Shown: positions 54,921 through 64,000 of the stretch, one piece after another
How positions within the stretch are numbered: the stretch's first letter is position 1
Layout of the letters: each line of letters opens with the position of its first letter
Source: Burkholderia gladioli
GTDB taxonomy: Bacteria; Pseudomonadota; Gammaproteobacteria; Burkholderiales; Burkholderiaceae
DNA: 64,000 nt
Reading direction: 5' to 3'
NCBI RefSeq assembly: GCF_000959725.1
Contig: NZ_CP009323.1
Location: 1,364,001-1,428,000 of the forward strand
Notes under the pieces: generated by a model
Database searches by the model: none
Told to the model about the DNA's origin: nothing
Seen by the model: the letters and a program-made list of their open reading frames with translations, nothing else
Program-made: the position numbers and the translations under genes

Positions 54921-55337
54921 ATGACGAACAAACTCTTGACCGAAGCCGAAATCCTGAAGATGAGCGAGAAGGATTACATGAATGACGATCAGCTCGCGTT
55001 CTTCAAAAATCGGCTCGAACAGTTGCAGGCGGAAATCCTCCGCAATGCGGGCCAGACGACCGAGAACCTGCGTGAAACGGTGATCGTGCCGGATCCTGCC
55101 GATCGCGCGACGATCGAAGAGGAACACGCACTCGAGCTGCGCACGCGCGACCGCGAGCGCAAGCTGCTCAAGAAGGTCCAGCAGTCGCTCGCGCGCATCG
55201 ATTCCGGCGATTACGGCTGGTGCGAGGAAACCGGCGAACCGATCGGCATTCCGCGCCTGATCGCGCGTCCGACGGCCACCCTCTCGCTGGAAGCCCAGGA
55301 GCGCCGCGAGCTGCGCCAGAAGCTGTTCGGCGACTGA
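54921..55337 (+). CDS. dksA: RNA polymerase-binding transcription factor DksA (zinc ligands reduced)
   Basis: A 138-residue DksA. The coiled-coil tip DPADRA (Asp58, Asp61, Ala63) that acts in the RNAP secondary channel is intact, and GIPRLIARPTATLSLEAQERRE matches the globular domain. Of the four zinc cysteines only Cys101 remains; the equivalents are Thr104, Ser122 and Ala125. Such cysteine-poor DksA proteins occur in alpha- and beta-proteobacteria and P. aeruginosa DksA2, and work without zinc. It works with ppGpp to set rRNA and amino-acid promoters. A terminator follows. Confidence 0.92.
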   Translation: MTNKLLTEAEILKMSEKDYMNDDQLAFFKNRLEQLQAEILRNAGQTTENLRETVIVPDPADRATIEEEHALELRTRDRERKLLKKVQQSLARIDSGDYGWCEETGEPIGIPRLIARPTATLSLEAQERRELRQKLFGD

Positions 55338-55385
55338 TCCGCCCGGCGCGGCCGCTTCCCGCGCCACCTCACGCTGCTTCGACAG

Positions 55386-55417
55386 AGCGCGCGGCTTGCC
55401 GCGCGCTTTTTGTTTTT
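55386..55417 (+). terminator. Rho-independent terminator of dksA
   Basis: The 9-bp stem GCGCGCGGC/GCCGCGCGC is followed by TTTTTGTTTTT, about 50 bases after the dksA stop. Confidence 0.85.
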
Positions 55418-55507
55418 CGGGCCGCCTTCCTTGCCCGGCCTGCGTTGCGCCTGCCCGCGGCCCCGGCCGCCGGCGCCCGCGCCCGCGCCGCTTCGGGCAT
55501 TTCCGCT

Positions 55508-55535
55508 CTTGATATCGCCTCGGCTGCCCTAACAT
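55508..55535 (+). promoter_or_regulatory. Possible heat-shock (sigma-32) promoter of hslVU
   Basis: CTTGATA, a 12-base spacer and CCCTAACAT resemble the sigma-32 consensus CTTGAAA-N12-15-CCCCATNT. It lies about 100 bases upstream of hslV. The -10 match is partial. Confidence 0.45.
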
Positions 55536-55638
55536 GTCTGCAATACGCGTGGTGCGCCCCGGTGGCCGCGCCGCGCGTCGCCAGGGCGGCGGTGCCCCGC
55601 ACCCCCGCGTCCTCCCCGGATTCTCTGAAGGAACGCAG

Positions 55639-56175
55639 ATGGAGCAATATCACGGCACGACGATCGTCTCCGTGCGCCGCGGCGAGCAGGTCGCGCTCGG
55701 CGGCGACGGCCAGGTCACGCTCGGCAATATCGTCATGAAGGGCGGCGCGCGCAAGGTGCGCCGCATCTACAACAACCAGGTGCTGGTCGGCTTCGCCGGC
55801 GGCACGGCCGACGCCTTCTCGCTCCTCGACCGTTTCGAGGCCAAGCTCGAGAAACACCAGGGCAACCTGACGCGCGCCGCCGTCGAACTCGCCAAGGACT
55901 GGCGCACCGATCGCATGCTGCGCCGCCTGGAGGCGATGCTGATCACGGCCGACAAGACCACCACCCTGGTGATCACCGGCAACGGCGACGTGCTCGACCC
56001 GGAAGGCGGGATCTGCGCGATCGGCTCGGGCGGCTCCTACGCGCAGGCGGCCGCGCGCGCGCTGGCCGAGAACACCGAGCTGTCGCCGGGCGAGATCGTC
56101 AAGAAGGCGCTCACCATCGCCGGCGACATGTGCATCTACACGAACCACAGCCACATCATCGAAACGATCGAGTAA
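55639..56175 (+). CDS. hslV: ATP-dependent protease subunit HslV
   Basis: A 178-residue threonine peptidase. The sequence [15 protein letters not shown] implies removal of a six-residue propeptide to expose the catalytic Thr7. [29 protein letters not shown] and [19 protein letters not shown] match HslV. It forms a double hexamer capped by HslU and degrades misfolded or regulatory proteins. The start at 55639 has AAGGAA before it; the longer upstream frame is not coding-like. hslU follows after 10 bases. Confidence 0.95.
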   Translation: MEQYHGTTIVSVRRGEQVALGGDGQVTLGNIVMKGGARKVRRIYNNQVLVGFAGGTADAFSLLDRFEAKLEKHQGNLTRAAVELAKDWRTDRMLRRLEAMLITADKTTTLVITGNGDVLDPEGGICAIGSGGSYAQAAARALAENTELSPGEIVKKALTIAGDMCIYTNHSHIIETIE

Positions 56176-56185
56176 GGACGCCGAC

Positions 56186-57529
56186 ATGAGCACCATGACC
56201 CCTGCCGAGATCGTCTCGGAACTCGACAAGCACATCATCGGCCAGCAAAAGGCGAAGAAGGCGGTGGCCGTCGCGCTGCGCAATCGCTGGCGCCGCCAGC
56301 AGGTGGCCGAGCCGCTGCGCCAGGAAATCACCCCCAAGAACATCCTGATGATCGGACCGACCGGCGTCGGTAAGACCGAGATCGCGCGGCGCCTGGCCAA
56401 GCTGGCCGACGCGCCCTTCATCAAGATCGAGGCCACCAAGTTCACCGAGGTCGGCTACGTGGGGCGCGACGTCGACAGCATCGTGCGCGACCTGATCGAG
56501 ATCGCCGTCAAGCAGACCCGCGAATCGGAAATGCGCAAGGTGCGCTCGAAGGCGCAGGACCAGGCCGAGGACCGGATCCTCGACATCCTGCTGCCGCAGC
56601 CGCGCGCGGTGGGCTTCGGCTCGAACAGCGAGACCGCCAACGACGACAACAACGCCACGCGCCAGACCTTCCGCAAGCGCCTGCGCGAGGGCGCGCTCGA
56701 CGACAAGGAGGTCGAGCTCGACATCGAGCAGCCGCAGGTCGGCATGGACATCATGGCGCCGCCGGGCATGGAAGAGATGACCGAGCAGATCCGCTCGATG
56801 TTCTCGAACATCGGCGGCGGCAAGAAGACGCGCCGCAAGGTCAAGATCAAGGAAGCGCTGAAGCTGCTAAGCGACGAGGAAGCCGCCAAGCTGCTCAACG
56901 ACGAGGAAGTGAAGACGCGCGCGGTGCAGAACGTCGAGCAGAACGGCATCGTGTTCCTCGACGAGATCGACAAGATCGCCTCGCGCAACAACGAGGGTGG
57001 CGGCGGGGAAGTGTCGCGGCAGGGCGTGCAGCGCGATCTGCTGCCGCTGGTCGAGGGCACCACGGTCAACACCAAGTACGGGATGATCAAGACCGACCAC
57101 ATCCTTTTCATCGCCAGCGGCGCCTTCCACCTGTCCAAGCCGAGCGACCTGATCCCCGAGCTGCAGGGGCGCTTCCCGATCCGCGTCGAACTCGATTCGC
57201 TGTCGGTGAAGGATTTCGAGTCGATCCTGGTGGCCACCGACGCGAGCCTGGTCAAGCAGTACCAGGCCCTGCTCGCCACCGAGGACGTGCAGCTCGAGTT
57301 CGCCGATGACGGCATCCGGCGCCTCGCCGAGATCGCCTTCTCGGTCAACGAGAAGACCGAGAACATCGGCGCGCGCCGCCTCTATACCGTGATCGAGAAG
57401 CTGCTCGAGGACGTCTCGTTCGCGGCCGGCAATCACGCCGGCGAGGCGGTGACGATCGACGCGGCCTATGTCGACCGCGCGCTCGGCGAGGTCTCGAAGG
57501 ATGAGGACCTGTCGCGCTACGTGCTGTAA
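56186..57529 (+). CDS. hslU: ATP-dependent protease ATPase subunit HslU
   Basis: A 447-residue AAA+ unfoldase. Opening [21 protein letters not shown] is followed by Walker [10 protein letters not shown], the pore motif GYVGRDVDS, the intermediate domain (about residues 110-240), Walker [11 protein letters not shown], and the C-terminal tail SRYVL that docks into HslV. It feeds unfolded substrates to HslV. A convergent terminator follows at 57544. Confidence 0.96.
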   Translation: MSTMTPAEIVSELDKHIIGQQKAKKAVAVALRNRWRRQQVAEPLRQEITPKNILMIGPTGVGKTEIARRLAKLADAPFIKIEATKFTEVGYVGRDVDSIVRDLIEIAVKQTRESEMRKVRSKAQDQAEDRILDILLPQPRAVGFGSNSETANDDNNATRQTFRKRLREGALDDKEVELDIEQPQVGMDIMAPPGMEEMTEQIRSMFSNIGGGKKTRRKVKIKEALKLLSDEEAAKLLNDEEVKTRAVQNVEQNGIVFLDEIDKIASRNNEGGGGEVSRQGVQRDLLPLVEGTTVNTKYGMIKTDHILFIASGAFHLSKPSDLIPELQGRFPIRVELDSLSVKDFESILVATDASLVKQYQALLATEDVQLEFADDGIRRLAEIAFSVNEKTENIGARRLYTVIEKLLEDVSFAAGNHAGEAVTIDAAYVDRALGEVSKDEDLSRYVL

Positions 57530-57543
57530 AAAACGCCGCAGGA

Positions 57544-57590
57544 ATGAAAAAAAGGGCGGACCCGCGTCGAGCGGGGCGCCCTTTTTTCAT
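57544..57590. terminator. Bidirectional terminator between hslU and regA
   Basis: A long palindrome ATGAAAAAAAGGGCG with its complement on the other arm and an inner CCCGC/GCGGG stem, between convergent genes. Confidence 0.88.
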
Positions 57591-57624
57591 GCGCCGCGCC
57601 GGCGCTACCGCCGGCGCCGGCCGC

Positions 57625-58167
57625 TTACTGCCGCACCGGCCGCTTGGCCAGCTTGCGCTGCAGCGTGCGCCGATGCATGTTCAGCGCGCGCGCCGTCGCC
57701 GAGATGTTGTTGTTGTTCTCGGCCAGCACGCGCTGGATGTGCTCCCATTCGAGCCGGTCGACCGACAGCACCACCGGGTTCTCCAGCGCGTCCTCGGCCT
57801 GCACCTCGCTGGCGTTGGTCTGCAGGGCGGCGAGGATCGATTCCACGTTGGCGGGCTTGGACAGGTAGTTGTCGGCGCCGTCCTTGACCGCCTGCACGGC
57901 GGTGGCGATGCTCGCGTAGCCGGTCAGCACCAGGATCCGCGCATCGGGCTGCAGGTCGCAGAGCGGCGCGATCAGCGACAGCCCCGAATCCTCGCCGAGA
58001 TGCAGGTCGACCGTGATGAACTCGAATTTCGACGCGCTCGCGAGCTTCAGCGCCGCATCGCGCGTATGCGCCTGCTGGACGAGATAGCCGCGACGCTCGA
58101 GGCCTCGCGCCAGCGTGCCGGCAAATACCTCGTTGTCGTCGATGACGAGGAAGTGGTTGTCGCTCAT
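57625..58167 (-). CDS. regA: Redox response regulator RegA (PrrA/ActR/RoxR family)
   Basis: A 180-residue regulator. The receiver has acidic pocket VIDDNE and phospho-Asp54 in VDLHLGEDSGL, with LVLTGYASIATAVQAVKDGADNYLSKP conserved. A Pro/Glu linker leads to a Fis-type helix-turn-helix (NNISATARALNMHRRTLQRKLAKRP). RegA homologues control respiration, redox and carbon metabolism. It follows regB by 65 bases and is transcribed with it. Confidence 0.93.
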   Translation of the reverse strand: MSDNHFLVIDDNEVFAGTLARGLERRGYLVQQAHTRDAALKLASASKFEFITVDLHLGEDSGLSLIAPLCDLQPDARILVLTGYASIATAVQAVKDGADNYLSKPANVESILAALQTNASEVQAEDALENPVVLSVDRLEWEHIQRVLAENNNNISATARALNMHRRTLQRKLAKRPVRQ

Positions 58168-58232
58168 CGTTTTCTCCTTCGGGTCAGCGTATGGTTAAGC
58201 GGTGGCGGGGCGAGGCGGCATGGGCGGGCCGC

Positions 58233-59525
58233 TCAGGCGATCAGCCCCGCCGATGGGTCCGCGCTCGCGGCCTGGCGCGTCACGGGCAGCCGCAGCAGGG
58301 CGCGCGTGCCGCGCGGCGCGGCGTCGGCCAGCTCGATCGTGCCGCCCAGCCGCGAAGCCGCGCTGAAGGCCAGGTAGAGGCCGACGCCATGGCCGCCCTG
58401 GGTGCTGTCGACCGGCGCGGTGCCGAGCGATTCGCGCAGCGCGGGCGGGATGCCGGGGCCGTTGTCGACCACCTCGAACACGATCGTGTCGCGCTCGCCC
58501 TGCCGCGCGAGCCGCGCCTGCAGGGTCACGCGATCGCGGCTCGCGCGTGCCGCGTTGTCGAGCAGGATGGTGAGGATCTGGCCGACCGCGACGGTATCCT
58601 CGAGCTCCAGGCCGGCCGGCCCCGCGCCGATCTGCTCGAACTCGACATGCGGATGGCGCAGCCGCCAGTGACGGCCGAAGGTGTCGAGCCAGGTGGCCAG
58701 GCTCTCGCGCGCGGCCGGCCCCGAGGCGCGGCTGCGCAGCCGCGCCAGCGCCGAGGTGCATTGCGTCATCTGCTCGTCGAGCACCTTGAGATCGGCGTCG
58801 TAGCGCGCCAGGCCCGGATCGTCTCGCGCCGCGTCGCGCAGCTCCTCGGTCAGCATCGCGATGGTCGACAGCGGGGTGCCCATCTCGTGCGCCACGGTGG
58901 CAGCCTGCACGCCCAGCGCGACCGCCCGCTCGTCGCGCAGCAGGCGCTGCTGCGCCTCGCCGAGCGCGGCGTCGCGCTGGCGCAGCGCATTCGACATGCG
59001 CGCCACGAACCAGGCGATCAGGCCGACCGAGACCAGGAAGTTCACGCCCTGGCCGGCGCGGTAGTAGTCGAACAGGTTGGCGGGATTGTCGAGGTTGAGC
59101 GGCACCGAATTGAAGCCGAGCGCGAAATAGCAGGCCACCGAGAAGGCCGCCAGCCAGACCATCAGGTGCCACGGCAGCACCGCGGCCGCGATCGCCAGCG
59201 AGGGCAGGTAGAGCGAGACGAAGGGATTGGTGGTGCCGCCCGAGAGGAACAGCAGGGCCGAGAGCGCGCCGATGTCGACCCACAGCTGGCCCATCAGCTC
59301 GAAGTTGGTTTCGGGGCGGGCGCGCAGCACGCGCAGCCAGGTCAGCGCGTTGAACACCACCTCCAGCGCGATCACGCTGAGCATGGCGGGCAGCGGCAGG
59401 TTGGCGCCGAAGAACACCTGGGCGACCGCGATCGTGACGAGCTGGCCGATGATCGCGAGCGTGCGCAGCCAGAACAGGTTGCCGAGGTTGACGCGGCCGG
59501 TGGTGGTGATTCGTTGCATCATCAT
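58233..59525 (-). CDS. regB: Redox sensor histidine kinase RegB (PrrB/RoxS family)
   Basis: A 430-residue membrane kinase. About six hydrophobic segments occupy residues 15-178. The quinone-binding motif GGTTNPF is at 96-102, the phospho-acceptor His213 in VAHEMGTPLSTIAML, and the redox-active Cys at 256 in EQMTQCTSALARL. The ATPase domain has DNGPGIPPAL and GGHGVGLYLAFSAASRLGG. It responds to quinone/oxygen state and phosphorylates RegA. The start overlaps the CWC gene stop by 4 bases. Confidence 0.93.
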   Translation of the reverse strand: MMMQRITTTGRVNLGNLFWLRTLAIIGQLVTIAVAQVFFGANLPLPAMLSVIALEVVFNALTWLRVLRARPETNFELMGQLWVDIGALSALLFLSGGTTNPFVSLYLPSLAIAAAVLPWHLMVWLAAFSVACYFALGFNSVPLNLDNPANLFDYYRAGQGVNFLVSVGLIAWFVARMSNALRQRDAALGEAQQRLLRDERAVALGVQAATVAHEMGTPLSTIAMLTEELRDAARDDPGLARYDADLKVLDEQMTQCTSALARLRSRASGPAARESLATWLDTFGRHWRLRHPHVEFEQIGAGPAGLELEDTVAVGQILTILLDNAARASRDRVTLQARLARQGERDTIVFEVVDNGPGIPPALRESLGTAPVDSTQGGHGVGLYLAFSAASRLGGTIELADAAPRGTRALLRLPVTRQAASADPSAGLIA

Positions 59526-59893
59526 CGGCGCAGTTTACTCCGTGGGGCGGGAGCGGCCGGCTTCCCTTCGAGCGGCGCGGCGGGAATGCCGGCGGCGCGG
59601 GCGGCCTGCTCGGCGAGCGCGGCGGCCAGGCATTCGGGACAGAGGCAGGCGCCGCTCGCCTGGGGCGACTGAGCCGCCTGGGCCGACCCCGCCGTCGCAT
59701 CGGCCGCAGGCCGCAGCGGCGGCAGCGCCGCGCACCAGCAGACGAACGGCTCGGCACCGGCCGAAGCGCCAGCCGCCGAACCCGCCTGCGGCGCGCCGCA
59801 GTCGAACGCGGCGGCGCAGTTCGGGCAGACGCCCGAGCAGGCGCGCCGCGCGCTGCGGCTGGCTGAAACGGCGGTTGCGGCGGGTCGTGGCAT
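59522..59893 (-). CDS. Cysteine-rich CWC family protein
   Basis: A 123-residue protein with the CWC pattern: CPNC and DCG near residues 23-32, CWC at 52-54, and CLCPEC at 84-89. The paired cysteines suggest a metal (zinc or Fe-S) site. Ala-rich linkers separate the motifs, and an Ala/Pro-rich tail follows. The family function is unknown. The gene overlaps regB by ATGA and is therefore translationally coupled to the redox sensor, an arrangement that invites a redox or metal role. A basic N-terminus without signal peptide suggests a cytoplasmic protein. Confidence 0.75.
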   Translation of the reverse strand: MPRPAATAVSASRSARRACSGVCPNCAAAFDCGAPQAGSAAGASAGAEPFVCWCAALPPLRPAADATAGSAQAAQSPQASGACLCPECLAAALAEQAARAAGIPAAPLEGKPAAPAPRSKLRR

Positions 59894-59991
59894 CGTCGCG
59901 CGGATGGCTGGGGAACAATCCGACAAGCATAGCGCGCCGGCCCGCGATTGCCTCAGCGGCGCCCTGCCGATCGCGCCCTTTTGTCGCATAA

Positions 59992-61041
<1,050 letters not shown>

Positions 61042-61145
61042 GCGGGCGCGTTCCCCGCCGCGCGGGCTCCACGGCCCCGCGCGCCGCCAGCGGGCCGGCG
61101 GACTCCCGGCCTGCCGCGCCGGCCGCCAGCGGCCCCGGCGCAGAC

Positions 61146-61901
61146 ATGGACGCGCGCCTCGCGCGCCGCCCCCGCCGCCGGCGCCCCCTGGCCGGCCGCC
61201 CGGTCTGGCTGTTCGATCTCGACAACACGCTCCACCACGCCTCGCACGCGGTCTTCCCGGCGATCAACACGGCGATGACGCAGTACATCATCGACACGCT
61301 GCAGGTCGACCGGGCCCGTGCCGACCATCTGCGCACCTACTACACGCAGCGCTACGGCGCCGCCCTGCTGGGCTTGGCGCGCCATCACCCGGTCGATCCG
61401 CACGATTTCCTGAAGGTGGTCCACACCTTCGAGGACCTGCCCTCGATGCTGCGCGCCGAGCGCGGGCTGGCGCGCCGCCTGGCCGCGCTGCCCGGGCGCA
61501 AGCTGATCCTGACCAACGCGCCCGAGGTCTATGCGCGCGCGGTGCTGGCCGAGCTCGGCATCGAGCGGCACTTCGAGCGCGTGATCGCGATCGAGCAGAT
61601 GCGCGACCGCCGCGCCTGGCGCGCCAAGCCCGACGCCACCATGCTGCGCCGCGCGATGCGCGACGCGCGGGTGGCACTGGCCGACGCGATCCTGGTGGAG
61701 GACACGCGCTCGCACCTGAAGCGCTACAAGCGCCTGGGCATCCGCACCATCTGGATCACCGGGCACCTGCCCGACCATCAGCCGCGCGCGGGACGGCCGC
61801 ACTATGTCGATCGTCGTATTGCTTCGCTACAATCGCTGCGACTGAGCACACGATCGGGGCGACAGAAATGCAGCCGACTGAACCGCGCCACGCGGCCTTG
61901 A
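61146..61901 (+). CDS. HAD-family pyrimidine 5'-nucleotidase (SDT1-like)
   Basis: A 251-residue HAD hydrolase. The nucleophile motif [17 protein letters not shown] has Asp24 and Asp26. Motif II is [15 protein letters not shown], and motifs III/IV are [12 protein letters not shown] and [24 protein letters not shown]. The layout matches pyrimidine 5'-nucleotidases of the Sdt1/PhnE type. A basic 18-residue N-terminus precedes the fold. Its last 34 bases overlap the start of slmA, so the two are coupled. Confidence 0.82.
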   Translation: MDARLARRPRRRRPLAGRPVWLFDLDNTLHHASHAVFPAINTAMTQYIIDTLQVDRARADHLRTYYTQRYGAALLGLARHHPVDPHDFLKVVHTFEDLPSMLRAERGLARRLAALPGRKLILTNAPEVYARAVLAELGIERHFERVIAIEQMRDRRAWRAKPDATMLRRAMRDARVALADAILVEDTRSHLKRYKRLGIRTIWITGHLPDHQPRAGRPHYVDRRIASLQSLRLSTRSGRQKCSRLNRATRP

Positions 61902-62617
61902 ACGACGACGAGACCACCGCCGACGGCAGCCCGGGCACCACCGGGGCCGCCGCGCCGCGCGGCCGCACGCGGCCCAAGCCGGGCGAACGCCGGGTGCTGA
62001 TCCTGCAGACCCTGGCGGCGATGCTGGAGGCGCCCAAGCGCGAGAAGATCACCACCGCGGCGCTGGCGGCCCGGCTGGAGATCTCGGAGGCGGCGCTGTA
62101 CCGGCATTTCGCCAGCAAGGCGCAGATGTTCGAAGGCCTGATCGAGTTCATCGAGACCACCATCTTCGGCCTGATCAACCAGATCCTCGAAAAGGAGCCC
62201 GACGGCGTGCTGCAGGCGCGCGCGATCGGGCTGATGCTGCTGAACTTCGCGGCCCGCAACCCCGGCATGACGCGGGTGCTGACCGGCGAGGCGCTGGTAG
62301 GCGAGCACGAGCGGCTCGGCGAGCGCGTGGACCGCATGCTCGAGCGCGTCGAGGCCTCGGTGCGGCAGTGCCTGCGCCTCGCGCTGGCGGCCAGGGACGA
62401 CGGCGACGGCGAGCAGCCGACCCGCAGCCCGACGGGCGCGGCAGGCGCCGCCGGCGAGGCCGGCACGCCGCTCCAGCCGGCCGGCTACGACCCGGCCCTG
62501 CGCGCCAACCTGCTGGTCACCCACGTGCTGGGCCGCTGGCATCGCTACGCGCGCAGCGGCTTCACGAAGTCGCCCGCCGAGCAGGCCGACATCCAGCTGC
62601 AGCTGATCCTGCGCTGA
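61868..62617 (+). CDS. slmA: Nucleoid occlusion factor SlmA
   Basis: A 249-residue TetR-type regulator. The helix-turn-helix is in [36 protein letters not shown], a near-exact SlmA pattern. A disordered N-terminus of about 40 residues and a Gly/Ala insertion ([10 protein letters not shown]) are longer than in E. coli. SlmA binds DNA and blocks FtsZ assembly over the nucleoid. The start lies within the HAD gene. Confidence 0.9.
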   Translation: MQPTEPRHAALNDDETTADGSPGTTGAAAPRGRTRPKPGERRVLILQTLAAMLEAPKREKITTAALAARLEISEAALYRHFASKAQMFEGLIEFIETTIFGLINQILEKEPDGVLQARAIGLMLLNFAARNPGMTRVLTGEALVGEHERLGERVDRMLERVEASVRQCLRLALAARDDGDGEQPTRSPTGAAGAAGEAGTPLQPAGYDPALRANLLVTHVLGRWHRYARSGFTKSPAEQADIQLQLILR

Positions 62618-62645
62618 GGCGGCGGGCGGGAGGCCACCCCGCCCC

Positions 62646-62669
62646 GCCCTGCCCTGCCCTGCCCTGCCC
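62646..62669. repeat. Pentanucleotide tandem repeat (GCCCT)4
   Basis: Four perfect GCCCT units plus a partial fifth lie about 30 bases after the slmA stop and 30 bases before the metX -10. Such simple repeats can vary in copy number. Confidence 0.8.
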
Positions 62670-62696
62670 GCGCGCAACCGCCGCGCCGATTTCCGC

Positions 62697-62702
62697 TATA
62701 CT
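62697..62702 (+). promoter_or_regulatory. Probable metX -10 element
   Basis: TATACT lies about 45 bases before the riboswitch core. No good -35 is visible. The start would be near 62709, followed by a stable hairpin TCGTCGC/GCGACGA. Confidence 0.45.
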
Positions 62703-62742
62703 TTGCCCGGCTCGTCGCCGCCCTGGGCGCGACGACACCCGA

Positions 62743-62828
62743 AGAACGCGCCGATTTGCTGACTCGATTGCGGGCGCGCGAACCCACCGGAACACCGCGG
62801 GTTCACTACAAATGCGGCTAAAGAGGTC
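62743..62828 (+). promoter_or_regulatory. SAM-II riboswitch (long-loop form) in the metX leader
   Basis: P1 is CGCGCC (62747-62752) with GGCGCG (62773-62778). The loop carries GATTT and then ATTGCGG, an inserted hairpin GAACCC/GGGTTC spans 62780-62804, and the 3' block AAATGCGGCTAAAGAGG (62810-62826) matches the SAM-II consensus AAATG-GCTAAA-AGG. The uridines that contact SAM in the SAM-II structure (GATTT, TTGC, GCTAA) are all present. CGGCT/AGCCG (62815-62836) could form a competing hairpin. Control of metX by SAM follows from the family. Confidence 0.78.
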
Positions 62829-62898
62829 GTCAGCCGCGCAACTTCGACTCCGCGCATCGCCGACACCGTTTAGCCGCCCAGTCAACAAGGCGGAACGA

Positions 62899-64000
62899 AT
62901 GGAATCGATCGGCATCGTCGCTCCTCAGACCATGCATTTCGCCGAACCGCTGCGGCTGCAAAGCGGCAGCGTGCTCGGCAACTACCAGCTCGTCGTCGAG
63001 ACCTACGGCGAGCTGAACGCCGCGCGCTCGAACGCGGTGCTGGTCTGTCACGCACTCAACGCCTCGCATCACGTGGCCGGCATCTACGCGGACGACCCGC
63101 GCAGCACCGGCTGGTGGGACAACATGGTGGGCCCGGGCAAGCCGCTCGACACCAACCGCTTCTTCGTGATCGGCGTGAACAACCTGGGCTCCTGCTTCGG
63201 CTCGACCGGCCCGATGAGCCTGGACCCGGCCACCGGCACGCCCTATGGCGCGCGCTTCCCGGTGGTGACGGTGGAGGACTGGGTCAACGCGCAGGCGCGC
63301 GTGGCCGACGCGTTCGGCATCGAGCGCTTCGCCGCGGTGATGGGCGGCAGCCTGGGCGGCATGCAGGCGCTGGCCTGGAGCCTGATGTACCCGGATCGCG
63401 TGGCGCACTGCATGGTGATCGCCTCCACGCCCAAGCTCTCGGCGCAGAACATCGCCTTCAACGAGGTGGCGCGCTCGGCGATCCTGTCCGATCCCGACTT
63501 CCACGGCGGCAACTACTACGCGCACCAGGTGATCCCGCGCCGCGGCCTGCGCGTGGCGCGCATGATCGGCCACATCACCTACCTGTCCGACGACGACATG
63601 GCCGAGAAATTCGGCCGCGCGCTGCGCCGCGCCGACGGCGCGCTCGACGCCTACAACTTCAATTTCGACGTCGAGTTCGAGGTGGAGTCCTACCTGCGCT
63701 ACCAGGGCGACAAGTTCGCCGAGTACTTCGACGCCAACACCTACCTGCTGATCACGCGCGCGCTCGACTACTTCGATCCGGCCAAGGCCTACGACGGCAA
63801 CCTCACCGCCGCGCTCGCGAAGACGAAAGCCAAGTACCTGGTGGCCAGCTTCATGACCGACTGGCGCTTCGCGCCGGCGCGCTCGCGCGAGCTGGTCAAG
63901 GCCCTGCTCGACAACCGCCGCCAGGTCAGCTACGCCGAGATCGACGCGCCGCACGGCCACGACGCGTTCCTGCTCGACGACGCGCGCTACCACAACGTGG
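62899..64000 (+). CDS. metX: Homoserine O-succinyltransferase/acetyltransferase MetX (partial, 3' end outside)
   Basis: The first 367 residues are present; the family is about 380 long, so only the tail is missing. It is an alpha/beta-hydrolase acyltransferase. [27 protein letters not shown], the nucleophile Ser151 in [10 protein letters not shown] and the late HDAFLLDD (catalytic His) are intact. Beta-proteobacterial MetX enzymes of this type, usually followed by metW, have been shown to use succinyl-CoA (MetXS); whether metW follows cannot be seen. It starts methionine synthesis. Confidence 0.93.
   Translation, partial: MESIGIVAPQTMHFAEPLRLQSGSVLGNYQLVVETYGELNAARSNAVLVCHALNASHHVAGIYADDPRSTGWWDNMVGPGKPLDTNRFFVIGVNNLGSCFGSTGPMSLDPATGTPYGARFPVVTVEDWVNAQARVADAFGIERFAAVMGGSLGGMQALAWSLMYPDRVAHCMVIASTPKLSAQNIAFNEVARSAILSDPDFHGGNYYAHQVIPRRGLRVARMIGHITYLSDDDMAEKFGRALRRADGALDAYNFNFDVEFEVESYLRYQGDKFAEYFDANTYLLITRALDYFDPAKAYDGNLTAALAKTKAKYLVASFMTDWRFAPARSRELVKALLDNRRQVSYAEIDAPHGHDAFLLDDARYHNV

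Overview
The window is high-GC DNA from a beta-proteobacterium, most likely chromosome 1 of a Burkholderia-group organism. The evidence is the third-position G/C bias of every gene, protein sequences typical of Burkholderiales (MetK, DksA, SlmA, RegB/RegA, MetX), and the block dapF-DUF484-xerC-rlmI-COG0523-dksA-hslV-hslU. The species cannot be fixed from the sequence alone. I saw no rRNA, tRNA, insertion sequence, prophage or CRISPR array; the only accessory-looking module is a HigBA toxin-antitoxin pair.

Layout. 1-1932: end of a 5-oxoprolinase operon (pxpB'-pxpC-pxpA). 1933-2458: non-coding, packed with inverted repeats, with a strong minus-strand promoter and a matching terminator that suggest an unrecognised ncRNA of about 360 nt. 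2459-9267 (minus): dipeptide ABC transporter dppABCDF followed by a coupled TraB/GumN protein. 9671-14661: MHS-type transporter, HiPIP, AAA ATPase, and a secreted protein paired with an EEP-fold hydrolase. 14897-22228: ferredoxin-NADP reductase, a soluble histidine kinase with a LuxR-type regulator, an amino-acid permease, a Fur-box-linked PepSY membrane protein and a rhomboid protease. 22352-32537: flagellar genes, with fliE, fliS-fliT and a second fliK plus a stand-alone FlhB-C-domain gene leftward, and fliFGHIJK rightward. A near-consensus sigma-28 promoter precedes fliS. 32571-37611: GMC oxidoreductase divergent from an AidB-like acyl-CoA dehydrogenase and an aldehyde dehydrogenase. 37682-45453: SrkA kinase, small proteins, MFS and EamA transporters, YghZ reductase, PhyH-type dioxygenase, and a candidate sRNA at 39087-39174. 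45667-53008: metK, lpxL, higBA, dapF, DUF484, xerC and rlmI. 53172-57529: COG0523 GTPase, a DksA lacking three of the four zinc-site cysteines, and hslVU with a heat-shock-like promoter. 57625-64000: regA-regB with a cysteine-rich CWC gene, argB, a HAD phosphatase, slmA, and metX, which runs off the end.

Functional links. The methionine/SAM pathway appears at both ends of the last third of the window. metX (first committed step) and metK (SAM synthesis) each have a leader that reads as a SAM-II-type pseudoknot riboswitch with an extra hairpin in the long loop. Flagellar genes split into an early assembly operon (fliF-K) and a leftward chaperone/hook-length group that is probably FliA-dependent. 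regB/regA form a redox-sensing pair, and HslVU/DksA belong to stress physiology.
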